The notes under the pieces: model-generated | What the model was told of the DNA's origin: nothing | Databases searched by the model: none | Seen by the model: only the letters and a program-made list of their open reading frames with translations | DNA from: Alphaproteobacteria bacterium | GTDB lineage: Bacteria > Pseudomonadota > Alphaproteobacteria > Rhodobacterales > Rhodobacteraceae | Assembly (NCBI GenBank): GCA_030433335.1 | Contig: JAUILL010000023.1 | Location: 1-56,300, forward strand | Length of the DNA stretch: 56,300 nucleotides | Direction of reading: 5' to 3' | Made by a program: the position numbers and the translations under genes | Shown here: positions 41,570 through 49,928 of the stretch, one piece after another | Layout of the letters: each line of letters starts with the position of its first letter | How positions within the stretch are numbered: position 1 is the first letter of the stretch

Positions 41570-42460
41570 ATGACTTACAACGTCAAACTTTCGGGCGTGA
41601 TGCCTGCGCTCGTGACCCCCTTTGATGCGGATAACAAGATCGACTTTGACGCCTTTGGCAAACTGCTGACCCATTTTCGCGATAGCGGCGTAACCGGCTG
41701 GGTGCCCAACGGATCGACTGGCGAATATTTCAGCCAAAGCACCGAAGAGCGCCGCTCTGTCCTGCAATTCGTCAAGGATTTCGCCAACGATGATGAAATT
41801 CTGATCGCAGGGACCAACGCCCCTGCCACCCGCGAGGTCATCGCACAGACCGCGATGGCCAAGGAAATCGGCTACGACAACGTTCTGCTGGCACCGCCCT
41901 TTTACACACGCCCCACGCAAGAAGAGCTGATCCGTCATTACGAGACCGTGCTGGCCGAGGTTGACGTGAACATCGTTCTGTACAGCTATCCGGCCAAAGA
42001 TGGGTCGGACATCTCGTTCGACCTCATGGACCACTTTGCTGACAACCCGCGCGTGATTGGCATCAAGGAAAGCTCGGGCGTGATGCAGCGGGCCATCGAT
42101 ATTGCTTCGCGTTACGAAGGTAAAATCCAGCTGGTTTCGGGTTCTGACGATATCGCGCTGGATTTCATGTTCTGGGGTGCGGACAGCTGGATTTGCGGCC
42201 CGTCGAACTGCATGGCCAAGGCGTGCTGTGAGCTGGACCGTCTGTATAAGTCCGGCGATCTGGCTGCGGCCAAAGAGCTAATGAAGAAGCTTTACCGCGC
42301 GATGAACATTCTGGAATCCGGCAAGTTCGTTCAGAAGATCAAGTATGGTTGCGAGCTTCAGGGCATGCCTGTCGGCGAATGCCGTGCCCCGCTCGGGCCG
42401 CTGACCGACGCCGAAAAGGCCGAGTTCGCCGAGGCAATGGCCCCCATTCTGGCAATGTAA
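41570..42460 (+). CDS. DapA-family lyase, candidate pyrroline-4-hydroxy-2-carboxylate deaminase
   Basis: A 296-residue TIM-barrel protein of the DHDPS/NAL family. The Schiff-base Lys lies in VIGIKESSGVMQ, the Tyr in IVLYSYPAKDGSD and the substrate loop in WVPNGSTGEYFS (GSTGE, where DHDPS has GTTGE). It is annotated by context: family members in hydroxyproline clusters convert 1-pyrroline-4-hydroxy-2-carboxylate to 2-oxoglutarate semialdehyde with loss of water and ammonia. The neighbours (Ser/Cys epimerase, DadA-like enzyme, aldehyde dehydrogenase) are the other steps of that route. Lysine biosynthesis or another aldolase role is less likely. Confidence 0.8.
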   Translation: MTYNVKLSGVMPALVTPFDADNKIDFDAFGKLLTHFRDSGVTGWVPNGSTGEYFSQSTEERRSVLQFVKDFANDDEILIAGTNAPATREVIAQTAMAKEIGYDNVLLAPPFYTRPTQEELIRHYETVLAEVDVNIVLYSYPAKDGSDISFDLMDHFADNPRVIGIKESSGVMQRAIDIASRYEGKIQLVSGSDDIALDFMFWGADSWICGPSNCMAKACCELDRLYKSGDLAAAKELMKKLYRAMNILESGKFVQKIKYGCELQGMPVGECRAPLGPLTDAEKAEFAEAMAPILAM

Positions 42461-42465
42461 GCCAC

Positions 42466-42491
42466 TGCGGGGGACCGCAGAGTCCCCCGCA
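42466..42491 (+). terminator. Strong intercistronic hairpin after the DapA-like gene
   Basis: TGCGGGGGAC (42466-42475), loop CGCAGA, GTCCCCCGCA (42482-42491), a perfect 10-bp GC stem followed by TTTCCCCC. It probably acts as a partial terminator or mRNA stabiliser, raising the level of the transporter and DapA parts over the downstream genes. Confidence 0.75.
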
Positions 42492-42517
42492 TTTCCCCCT
42501 TCGTCGAAGTGAATAGA

Positions 42518-43753
42518 ATGACCTCTACCCTTGTGATTGGCGCCGGTGTGATCGGTGCGGCCATTGCCCTTGATCTGCAAAAACGCGGGCGTCAGGTGAC
42601 GCTGGTGGACCGTGCAGCGGTTGGCATGGGGGCCTCTTTCGGCAATATGGCCTCGATCGCAGTGACCGAGTTCATGCCCGCCTCACGCCCCTCGGTCTGG
42701 CGGCAAATCCCCGGCTGGCTGCTCGACCCCGAAGGCCCGATCGCAGTCCGCCCCGCCTATATGCCCCGTCTGATCCCGTGGTTCTGGCGTTTCCTGCTGG
42801 CGTCCCGGCCCGCGACCTTGCGCGCACTAGAGGCTCAGGGCGCGGCGATCTGTGAACGGGCTTTGGGCGACACAATTACCCTGTTGCGTGAACTGGGAGC
42901 CGAGGACGAGATCACCGACACCGGTTGCCTGTCGCTCTATCAGAATAAGGCCGAGTTTCAGGCGGAACGTGACCATATCGAAATTCTAGAACGCTTTGGA
43001 TTTGACCATCAGGTTCTGGGGCATTCCGAGTTGCAGGCATTGGAGCCCGAGATCGATCCCAAGATCGGCATGGCAGTTCTGTTCCCCGACAACCGTTCGA
43101 TGAAGGATCCCCATCGCTTTGTCACCCGTATAACGGATCGGTTTTCTGGCCTTGGCGGCACGATTGTGGCCGGTGATGTGGTGGGATTTGACGTGGCCGA
43201 CCGGATCACGGGCGTGCGCTTTGCTGATGGCCGGACCCTGCATGCGGACGAGGTGGTCTTGTGTGCCGGAGCCTACACCGCGCGGCTGGCTGATCTGCTG
43301 CATGAGCCGATCCCGCTGGAGACCGAGCGCGGCTACCACACCCAGATCATGGCACCGGGGATTTCTCTGGACCATTCGATCATCTGGCCCGCGCGGGCCT
43401 TTATGGTGACGCCCACAGCGGGTGGTATCCGTATCGGTGGTACGGTCGAGATGGCGGGCCTTGATGCTGCGCCAAACTGGAGGCGTGCCAAAATCACCGT
43501 GCGCCGCGCCAAGGAAGCGCTGCCCAATCTGAAGGTCGAAGAAATCACTGAATGGATGGGGCACCGCCCCGCCCTGCCTGACACCGTGCCGATCCTGTCG
43601 GCCAGCGCCAAAACGCCGGGGGTCTTTTTTGCCACGGGTCATGGCCATCTGGGGCTGACGAACGCCGCGACCACGGCAAAGCTTATGGGTCAATTGATTG
43701 CGGGCGAACGCCCCGAGATCGACCTGCACCCCTACCGTATCAATAGATTTTAA
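42518..43753 (+). CDS. DadA-like FAD-dependent D-amino acid / D-hydroxyproline dehydrogenase (copy 2)
   Basis: A 411-residue DAO-family flavoprotein. The FAD motif is LVIGAGVIGAAIALDL; GASFGNMASIAVTEFMPASRPS is conserved with the copy at 34038, as are RGYHTQIMAPGI, IRIGGTVEMAG and the C-terminal FFATGHGHLGLTNAATTAKLMG. It fits the D-hydroxyproline oxidation step between the epimerase and the DapA-like deaminase. The ATG at 42518 is used; a GTG nine bases upstream is possible. Confidence 0.88.
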   Translation: MTSTLVIGAGVIGAAIALDLQKRGRQVTLVDRAAVGMGASFGNMASIAVTEFMPASRPSVWRQIPGWLLDPEGPIAVRPAYMPRLIPWFWRFLLASRPATLRALEAQGAAICERALGDTITLLRELGAEDEITDTGCLSLYQNKAEFQAERDHIEILERFGFDHQVLGHSELQALEPEIDPKIGMAVLFPDNRSMKDPHRFVTRITDRFSGLGGTIVAGDVVGFDVADRITGVRFADGRTLHADEVVLCAGAYTARLADLLHEPIPLETERGYHTQIMAPGISLDHSIIWPARAFMVTPTAGGIRIGGTVEMAGLDAAPNWRRAKITVRRAKEALPNLKVEEITEWMGHRPALPDTVPILSASAKTPGVFFATGHGHLGLTNAATTAKLMGQLIAGERPEIDLHPYRINRF

Positions 43754-43762
43754 GAGGACAGC

Positions 43763-44464
43763 ATGACGACAAAAACCTGTCTTATCATTGGCGGCGGCCG
43801 CGGTATGGGTGCCGCCACCGCCCGCGAAATGCACATCCGCGGCTACAAACTGGCACTTATGTCTCCGTCAGACAGTTGCGAGACGCTTGCGGACGAGCTT
43901 GGTGGTGTGGCCCACAGAGGCCGCGCTGAAAACGCTGCTGACACCCAAGCCGCCTTTGATCTGGCTATGACCACCTACGGACGGATCGACGCCTGCCTGA
44001 TCCATGTGGGCGGCCCGCCCAAAGGCGATCTGCTGGATATCCCTGAAGAGGATTGGGATCGCGCCCACGACATGGTGCTAAAGCCGGTGATCCGTATGGC
44101 CAAGTTGCTTGCCCCGGTGATGGCAGCCCAAGGGGGCGGTTCGATTGTGAACATCACCACATTCTCTGCGTTTGAACCGTCGCTGACCTTTCCGACATCT
44201 AGCGTTTATCGGGTCGGTGTCTCCAGCTTTACCAAGTTGTTTTCCGATCGCTACGGCCCCGACAATGTCCGCATGAACTGCCTGTTGCCCGGCTTTACCG
44301 ACAGCCTCGATCTGCCTCAGAAGTACGCGGACCTCAGCGCTCTTGGCCGTCTGGCGCGCGCAGAAGAACAAGCCAAAACCGCCGCTTTTCTGTTGTCGGA
44401 GGACAGCAGCTATATCACCGGCCAATCCATCCGCGTCGATGGTGGCGTGACCCGACATATGTGA
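43763..44464 (+). CDS. SDR-family protein lacking the catalytic Lys
   Basis: A 233-residue SDR. The cofactor motif CLIIGGGRGMGAAT is intact, the NNAG region reads HVGGPPKG, and the Ser/Tyr region reads SSVYRVGVSSF: Tyr149 is present, but position 153, normally Lys, is Val. The C-terminal VDGGVTRHM is normal. Either a noncanonical residue replaces the Lys or the protein is not a standard oxidoreductase. It starts 9 bp after the DadA-like gene and ends next to the aldehyde dehydrogenase gene, so it is part of the same operon. Role unknown. Confidence 0.82.
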   Translation: MTTKTCLIIGGGRGMGAATAREMHIRGYKLALMSPSDSCETLADELGGVAHRGRAENAADTQAAFDLAMTTYGRIDACLIHVGGPPKGDLLDIPEEDWDRAHDMVLKPVIRMAKLLAPVMAAQGGGSIVNITTFSAFEPSLTFPTSSVYRVGVSSFTKLFSDRYGPDNVRMNCLLPGFTDSLDLPQKYADLSALGRLARAEEQAKTAAFLLSEDSSYITGQSIRVDGGVTRHM

Positions 44465-44472
44465 GGATTTCC

Positions 44473-45945
44473 ATGAAGAACCAGTTGTTTATCGATGGCG
44501 AATACGTTGATGCCACCAGTGGCCAGATGTTCGATGTGGTGGACCCTTCGGACAGGTCGGTCTTTCACCGTGTCGCCCGTGGCGGGGCGGCAGATGTGGA
44601 TCGGGCAGTTCAAGCCGCACGCCGCGCCTTTGACAGCGGTCCCTGGCCACGCATGTCCGGCACCGAGCGTGCCAAAGTGCTGCGCCGAATGGGCGACATG
44701 ATCGCGCAGCGCAACGACGAATTGGCGCGGATCGAGGTGCAGGACAACGGCAAGCCCCTGCCCGAGGCGGTCTGGGATATCGAGGATACCGCTGGCGTGT
44801 TTCATTTCTACGCCGATCTGGCCGAAGGGCTGGATGGCGCTGAAACACCAGTAGAGCTGGGGATGGAGGGCTTTACCTCCAAGGCGGTCAAAGAACCGGT
44901 GGGCGTTGCTGGGGCGATCATTCCTTGGAACTTCCCGCTGCTGATGGCGTCGTGGAAGGTCGCGCCTGCGCTAGCAGCGGGGTGCTGCATCGTCTTGAAA
45001 CCGTCCGAAATCACGCCAGTATCCGCACTGGAACTGGGGGAAATTGCCAATCAAGCTGGCCTGCCCGCAGGGGTTCTGAACATCATTACCGGCTTCGGTG
45101 CCGAAGCTGGCCAGCCGCTCACCGAACACGTAGGGGTCGACAAACTGGCGTTTACCGGCTCGGTGCCTACGGGTTCGCGGATCATGGCAACCGCCGCGCG
45201 GGACATCAAAACCGTCAGTCTGGAGCTGGGGGGTAAATCGCCGCTGGTCGTGTTCGCGGATACGCCCATTGAAGAGGCCGTCGAATGGATCATGTTCGGC
45301 ATCTTCTGGAACCAAGGCGAGGTCTGCTCGGCCACCTCTCGTGTGTTAATCGAAGAGGCAGCCTATGACGCGGTGATGGCGCGACTGGTGGAGGAGGCCC
45401 AGAAGATCAAGATCGGTCACGGTCTGGAAAACGGCGTCCTTCTTGGCCCGCTTGTCAGCCCAAGCCAGCATGAAAAGGTGTTGGAGTGGATCGAGATCGG
45501 CAAGACAGAGGCACGCCTTGTCACTGGCGGCGGTGTCCCCGAAGGATTGGAGGCGGGCTGCTATGTTCAGCCAACCATCTTTGCCGATATGCCCGAAGAC
45601 GCCCGCATCTGGACCGAGGAAATCTTTGGCCCCGTAGTCTGCGTAAAATCCTTTAAAACCGAGGAAGAGGCGATCCGCTTGGCAAATGACAGCCGTTTCG
45701 GCCTTGGGGCGGCGGTCATGTCCAAGGATCTGGAACGAGCAGAACGCGTGGCGCTGGCATTCCGCGCAGGGATTGTGTGGATCAACTGTTCGCAGCCCAC
45801 GTTCACACAGGCACCTTGGGGCGGATACAAGCAATCCGGTATCGGGCGCGAGTTGGGCGAATGGGGCCTGAACAACTATCTCGAGATCAAGCAGATCACC
45901 ACCTGGGACGCCCACAAGCCCTGGGGCTGGTATCTGAAAGACTGA
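44473..45945 (+). CDS. Aldehyde dehydrogenase, candidate 2-oxoglutarate semialdehyde dehydrogenase
   Basis: A 490-residue NAD(P)-dependent aldehyde dehydrogenase. Motifs are IIPWNFPLLMASWKVAPALA, AAGCCIVLKPSEITPV, FTGSVPTGSRIM, the catalytic Glu in VSLELGGKSPLVVF and the catalytic Cys in NQGEVCSATSRVLIEE. The ATG at 44473 follows GAGGA. In a hydroxyproline cluster this enzyme oxidises 2-oxoglutarate semialdehyde to 2-oxoglutarate. The sequence also resembles betaine-aldehyde dehydrogenases, so the exact aldehyde rests on context. Confidence 0.87.
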   Translation: MKNQLFIDGEYVDATSGQMFDVVDPSDRSVFHRVARGGAADVDRAVQAARRAFDSGPWPRMSGTERAKVLRRMGDMIAQRNDELARIEVQDNGKPLPEAVWDIEDTAGVFHFYADLAEGLDGAETPVELGMEGFTSKAVKEPVGVAGAIIPWNFPLLMASWKVAPALAAGCCIVLKPSEITPVSALELGEIANQAGLPAGVLNIITGFGAEAGQPLTEHVGVDKLAFTGSVPTGSRIMATAARDIKTVSLELGGKSPLVVFADTPIEEAVEWIMFGIFWNQGEVCSATSRVLIEEAAYDAVMARLVEEAQKIKIGHGLENGVLLGPLVSPSQHEKVLEWIEIGKTEARLVTGGGVPEGLEAGCYVQPTIFADMPEDARIWTEEIFGPVVCVKSFKTEEEAIRLANDSRFGLGAAVMSKDLERAERVALAFRAGIVWINCSQPTFTQAPWGGYKQSGIGRELGEWGLNNYLEIKQITTWDAHKPWGWYLKD

Positions 45946-45949
45946 CCCG

Positions 45950-46978
45950 ATGCGTTGGTCCAGAACCCTGAATGTTGTCGACTGCCCCGCCGAGGGTGAA
46001 GTTGGACGCGTGATCACGGGGGGCGTTCCGCACGTCCCCGGTGAGACCATGTTCGACAAGCGCGTCTACTTGGAGACCCATCTGGACGACATTCGCCGTA
46101 TGGTTCTGTTCGAGCCACGCGGCGCAGTCTGGCATAATGCCAACATAATCCTGCCTTCGAACAACCCGCAGGCGGAAATGGGCTATGTCATTCTAGAGAC
46201 GACAGAATATCCGGCCATGTCTGGGTCGAACACCATCTGTGTCGCTACGGTGCTACTAGAGACCGGCATCCTTCCGATGGTTGAACCGCATGCAGATCTG
46301 GTACTGGAATCCCCCGCAGGATTGATCCGTGTGCGCTGCGCTTGTTCAGGGGGCAAGGTGACCTCGGTCCGATTGGTGAACCAACCAGCGTTTGTTTACC
46401 ATCTGGATGCAATGATCGAGGTTTCTGGCCTTGGCTCGATCAAGGTGGACGTGGCGTATGGGGGTATGACCTATGCTATCGCGGACGCCGCCGCATTGGG
46501 GTTTGCAATCACACCGGACGAGGCTCGTGATCTGTGCGCTTTGGGCGAGCGGATCAAACAAGCGGCAGTGGAACAACTACCCGTCAGCCATCCCGAAAAC
46601 CCCGACATTCCTGGGATCACCAACACCGAGTTTGTCGGCCCAATCAGGCAAGAAGGGGATACGCTGATCGCGCGGAATACCGTGGTAGTCCGTCCCGGGC
46701 GATGCGACCGGTCTCCTTGCGGAACGGGTTCTTCGGCGCGTCTGGCGGTGATGCATGCCAAGGGGCAGATCGCTGCGGGCCAGACGTTCATCCATGAATC
46801 CATCACAGGCAGTCGGTTTACCTGCGCAATAGACGGGCTGACCCGCGTAGGTCCCTATGACGCAGTGATCCCCGCAGTTGCGGGACAGGCATGGATCACC
46901 GGGCTCTACCAAATGGGCATGGACCCGACCGACCCTTACCAACAGGGCTTTACCCTTTCAGATACATGGGGAAATTGA
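45950..46978 (+). CDS. Proline racemase superfamily protein, Ser/Cys type (copy 2)
   Basis: A 342-residue family member starting MRWSRTLNVVDCPAEGEVGR. The catalytic pair is Ser91 (YPAMSGSNTICV) and Cys257 (DRSPCGTGSSA). It is clearly a paralogue of the enzyme at 36204 but with many exchanges, so the two may act on different hydroxyproline isomers. It starts 4 bp after the aldehyde dehydrogenase gene and overlaps the next SDR gene by one base, so it is cotranslated with them. Epimerase is the likeliest role; a dehydratase role is less likely because the second residue is Cys, not Thr. Confidence 0.86.
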   Translation: MRWSRTLNVVDCPAEGEVGRVITGGVPHVPGETMFDKRVYLETHLDDIRRMVLFEPRGAVWHNANIILPSNNPQAEMGYVILETTEYPAMSGSNTICVATVLLETGILPMVEPHADLVLESPAGLIRVRCACSGGKVTSVRLVNQPAFVYHLDAMIEVSGLGSIKVDVAYGGMTYAIADAAALGFAITPDEARDLCALGERIKQAAVEQLPVSHPENPDIPGITNTEFVGPIRQEGDTLIARNTVVVRPGRCDRSPCGTGSSARLAVMHAKGQIAAGQTFIHESITGSRFTCAIDGLTRVGPYDAVIPAVAGQAWITGLYQMGMDPTDPYQQGFTLSDTWGN

Positions 46979-47727
46979 TGCATCTTTCTGGAAAAACGGT
47001 GCTTTTGACGGGGGCCACAGGCTCTATCGGGCAGGACATTGCGCGGGAACTGGCGCGGGACGGGGCGCGTGTCGTGCTGCACTATGGCCGCAACGCTGCC
47101 AAAGCCGAAGCGCTGGCAACAGAGCTAGGTAATGCGTTGATCGTGCAAGGCGATCTGTCAACTCCGGCAGGACCGACCCGCCTGTGGGAAGACGCCATCG
47201 CAAAGGCTGGTGAAATCCATGCTCTGGTGAACAATGCAGGCCAACTGACGCCCTCTTCGGTAAGCGATCCGCTAGAGGCGTGGCATGCAGTATGGCAGAG
47301 CGATTTACAGGTGAACTTGATGGCCGCTGCCGATTTGTGCCGTACCGCGATCCTGCATTTTAGGACGATTGGCGGCGGGCGTATCGTCAACATCGCATCG
47401 CGTGCAGGCCAAGGGGGCTACCGCGCCGAGGCAATGTCATATGGCGCGACGAAGGCGGCGCTAATCAACTTGACCCAAAGCATTGCGCGGGGCTTTGGCC
47501 CCGAGAATATCCAAGCCACCGCGATCGCACCGGGCTGGGTCAAGACCGAGATGTCCGACGCCTATGTCGCGCAGCACGGAGAAGCCGCTGCCCTGTCGGG
47601 TATTCCCATTGGCCGGATGGCCCACACCCAAGAAATCGGGGAGCTGGTCAGCTTTGTGCTGCGGCCCTCTCAGGCCTCTGTGTCGGGGGCAGTTCTGGAC
47701 GTTAACGGCGCAAGCCAGATGAGGTGA
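46978..47727 (+). CDS. Short-chain dehydrogenase/reductase (second of three)
   Basis: A 249-residue classical SDR. Cofactor motif VLLTGATGSIGQDI, HALVNNAGQLTP, the Ser in VNIASRAGQG and the pair SYGATKAAL are all present. The C terminus VSGAVLDVNGASQMR is the usual substrate-loop end. The ATG at 46978 overlaps the preceding TGA. Likely NADP-type from the HYGRNAAKAE region. It may reduce a keto acid or oxidise a hydroxy acid produced upstream. Confidence 0.9.
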   Translation: MHLSGKTVLLTGATGSIGQDIARELARDGARVVLHYGRNAAKAEALATELGNALIVQGDLSTPAGPTRLWEDAIAKAGEIHALVNNAGQLTPSSVSDPLEAWHAVWQSDLQVNLMAAADLCRTAILHFRTIGGGRIVNIASRAGQGGYRAEAMSYGATKAALINLTQSIARGFGPENIQATAIAPGWVKTEMSDAYVAQHGEAAALSGIPIGRMAHTQEIGELVSFVLRPSQASVSGAVLDVNGASQMR

Positions 47728-47732
47728 TTGCA

Positions 47733-48467
47733 ATGAAGAGATTTGAAAACAAAGTGGCTGTTGTCACGGGTGGCGCGGGCGGGATCGGCGACGCGATTTG
47801 CCGCCGTCTGGCAGCCGAAGGGGCGCTGGTGCGCATCCTTGACACTAACATCGCCGCCGCAAATGCCTTGGCCACTGAAATCGGCGGGACCGCCCATGAT
47901 GTGGATCTGACTGATGCGAACGCCATCCACGCCTTTGTAGACGCTATCAAGGCCGATGGTATCCATGTACTGTGCAACAACGCGGGTTTGATGCGCCGCG
48001 GCCCCCTGATGGAGTTGACTGCGCAGGACTGGCGCGCCTCTTTCGCGGTGAATATCGATGCGCTGTTCCATATGTGCCAGGCGGTTATCCCTGTGATGCA
48101 AGGCCACAACGGCGGTGCCATCGTGAATACGGCCAGCCAGTGGGGGCTGCATCCTGCCCCGGGGCACATCGCCTATAACACCACAAAGGCCGCTGTTGTC
48201 GCCTTTACCCAGAACCTTGCCCGTGACTATGCGGCGGACAAGATCCGTGTGAATGGCGTGGCACCAGGCGAGGTGCGAACCCCCATGCTGGAGTCAAACC
48301 TCGCACGGTCCAATCGCAGCATAGATGATCTGAACGCGCTGGTTCCCTATGGCCGTATCGGTGAGCCCGAAGAGATTGCCGCTCTTGTCGCCTTTCTGGC
48401 CAGCGAAGAGGCCGGATATCTGTGTGGATCTGTCGTAGAGATCACCGGGGCGCAGGCCGTCGCCTGA
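47733..48467 (+). CDS. Short-chain dehydrogenase/reductase (third of three)
   Basis: A 244-residue classical SDR with VAVVTGGAGGIGDAI, an Asp after the second strand (VRILDTN, NAD preference), LCNNAGLMRRGP, the Ser in VNTASQWG and YNTTKAA. The start at 47733 has GAGGTGA upstream. It ends the long plus-strand operon that starts with the transporter genes. After it lies a 111-bp leader region before the aminotransferase gene. Confidence 0.9.
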   Translation: MKRFENKVAVVTGGAGGIGDAICRRLAAEGALVRILDTNIAAANALATEIGGTAHDVDLTDANAIHAFVDAIKADGIHVLCNNAGLMRRGPLMELTAQDWRASFAVNIDALFHMCQAVIPVMQGHNGGAIVNTASQWGLHPAPGHIAYNTTKAAVVAFTQNLARDYAADKIRVNGVAPGEVRTPMLESNLARSNRSIDDLNALVPYGRIGEPEEIAALVAFLASEEAGYLCGSVVEITGAQAVA

Positions 48468-48578
48468 TCCCAACATAATTGGGTGTCCCCCTGACATCCG
48501 CCGTTTGACGAACCGCCGGTTGCCCGTACTCGTCCGCCTTTCTCGGGCGGTCCGGGGCACCCGTAAAGGGGGGACATC
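48468..48578 (+). promoter_or_regulatory. Structured leader upstream of the aminotransferase gene
   Basis: Three pairings are visible: CCCAA/TTGGG (48469-48483), CCGCC/GGCGG (48534-48550), and a long-range pairing of GGGTGTCCCC (48481-48490) with GGGGCACCC (48554-48562). The Shine-Dalgarno AAGGGGGGA follows. The fold could enclose the region before the start codon. It may be a terminator, an attenuator or a regulatory RNA; no known riboswitch consensus is recognised. Confidence 0.4.
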
Positions 48579-49910
48579 ATGACAACTTTGAACGCACTGC
48601 ACCAACTGGATCTGGATCATCACATCCATCCATTTACCAATCTTGCGGGCCATCAATCCCGTGGTCCGCTTTTGATCGATCACGGCGATGGGCCGTTTGT
48701 GGTCGACGCCCAAGACAATCGATATTTCGAGTGTGTCTCGGGACTGTGGTCTGCGGGTTTAGGGTTCAGTGAACATCGGCTGGCAGACGTGGCTTATGCA
48801 CAGATGAAACGCCTGCCCTACTACCACAGCTTCACGCACAAGGCCCACAGTCCGGGCATTGAATTGGCTGCAAAACTAGTAGAGTTGACACCCGAAACTC
48901 TGAACCATGTATTTTACACCAATTCCGGATCAGAAGCCGTGGATACAGCGGTAAAGATGGTTTGGTATGTGAACAACGCTCTTGGTCGGAGGGGTAAAAA
49001 GACATTCTTGGCGCGGCGGTTAGGGTATCATGGATCAACGGTGGCTTCTGGCAGCTTGACCGGTTTGGCCCGCGTTCACGATGATTTCGACCTACCAGCC
49101 ATTCCCGTGCGCCATCTGACCACGCCGAATTATGGCAAAGAGGCCCGCCCCAACGAGACAGAGGTCGAATTCACCACCCGCCTAGGTCAAGAGATGCAAG
49201 AGCTGATCTCTCATGAAGGAGCAGGAACAATCGCTGCCTTTATTGGGGAGCCGGTCATGGGCGCTGGTGGCGTATTACCGCCGCCTGTCGGGTACTGGAC
49301 GATGGTCCAGCGGATTTGCAAGGAACACGATATCCTGTTGGTGCTGGATGAAGTCATCACTGGCTTTGGCCGCATGGGCCGCATGTTTGGGCTGGAGTAC
49401 TATGGCATTACGCCAGACATCCTTGTGCTATCCAAACAGCTAACATCCTCTTACCAGTCATTAGGGGCCGTTATTGTGTCTGACGAATTGCACGACGTAC
49501 TCGTGCGGCAGAGCGCGCAACATGGCAGTTTCGGGCACGGCTTTACCAATACAGGGCATCCGGTGGCGACCGCTGTAGCGCTGGAGACCCTGCGTATCAT
49601 AGAAACCGAAGACTTGGTTGCCAATGCCGAAGCCCGCGGCGCTCAACTACGTGCAGGACTGACGCTGCTAGAGGACCATGCAGCAGTGCTCTCTTCGCGC
49701 GGAGCCGGATTCCTGGGGGCGGTCGAGCTAGTGCCAGACGGTCCAGCGGGTGCCGCAGGCCTGAAGGCCTTTGAGATTGCACATAAGCACGGGTTAATCC
49801 TGCGAGCGGTTGGGGATGCTCTGGTTTTTTGCCCGCCACTGATCTCGAGCGAGGCACAAATCGACCAGATGTTGGCTGCGTTGCGCCTAGTTCTAGACGA
49901 CTGTGCATAA
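48579..49910 (+). CDS. Class III (omega-amino acid) aminotransferase
   Basis: A 443-residue fold type I PLP enzyme of class III. Motifs are HPFTNLAGHQ near the start, YTNSGSEAVDTAVKM, RLGYHGSTVASGSLTG, LLVLDEVITGFGRMGRMFG and the PLP-Lys in ILVLSKQLTSSYQSLGAV. Relatives transfer amino groups from beta-alanine, 4-aminobutyrate, taurine or amines to pyruvate or 2-oxoglutarate. It is flanked by SDR genes and an Lrp-type regulator. The substrate is not readable from sequence. Confidence 0.9.
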   Translation: MTTLNALHQLDLDHHIHPFTNLAGHQSRGPLLIDHGDGPFVVDAQDNRYFECVSGLWSAGLGFSEHRLADVAYAQMKRLPYYHSFTHKAHSPGIELAAKLVELTPETLNHVFYTNSGSEAVDTAVKMVWYVNNALGRRGKKTFLARRLGYHGSTVASGSLTGLARVHDDFDLPAIPVRHLTTPNYGKEARPNETEVEFTTRLGQEMQELISHEGAGTIAAFIGEPVMGAGGVLPPPVGYWTMVQRICKEHDILLVLDEVITGFGRMGRMFGLEYYGITPDILVLSKQLTSSYQSLGAVIVSDELHDVLVRQSAQHGSFGHGFTNTGHPVATAVALETLRIIETEDLVANAEARGAQLRAGLTLLEDHAAVLSSRGAGFLGAVELVPDGPAGAAGLKAFEIAHKHGLILRAVGDALVFCPPLISSEAQIDQMLAALRLVLDDCA

Positions 49911-49928
49911 AAATTGGGTCGCGAATTC

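Noticed and set aside
45135..45145. GTCGACA sequences inside coding genes, such as in the aldehyde dehydrogenase and at the start of the 45950 gene
   Set aside because: They lie inside conserved codons and have no promoter context, so I did not count them as operators of the TGTCGACA regulon.
48468..48578. A known riboswitch (glycine, guanidine-II type) before the aminotransferase
   Set aside because: The conserved core sequences of those classes are not present; only generic stems are visible.
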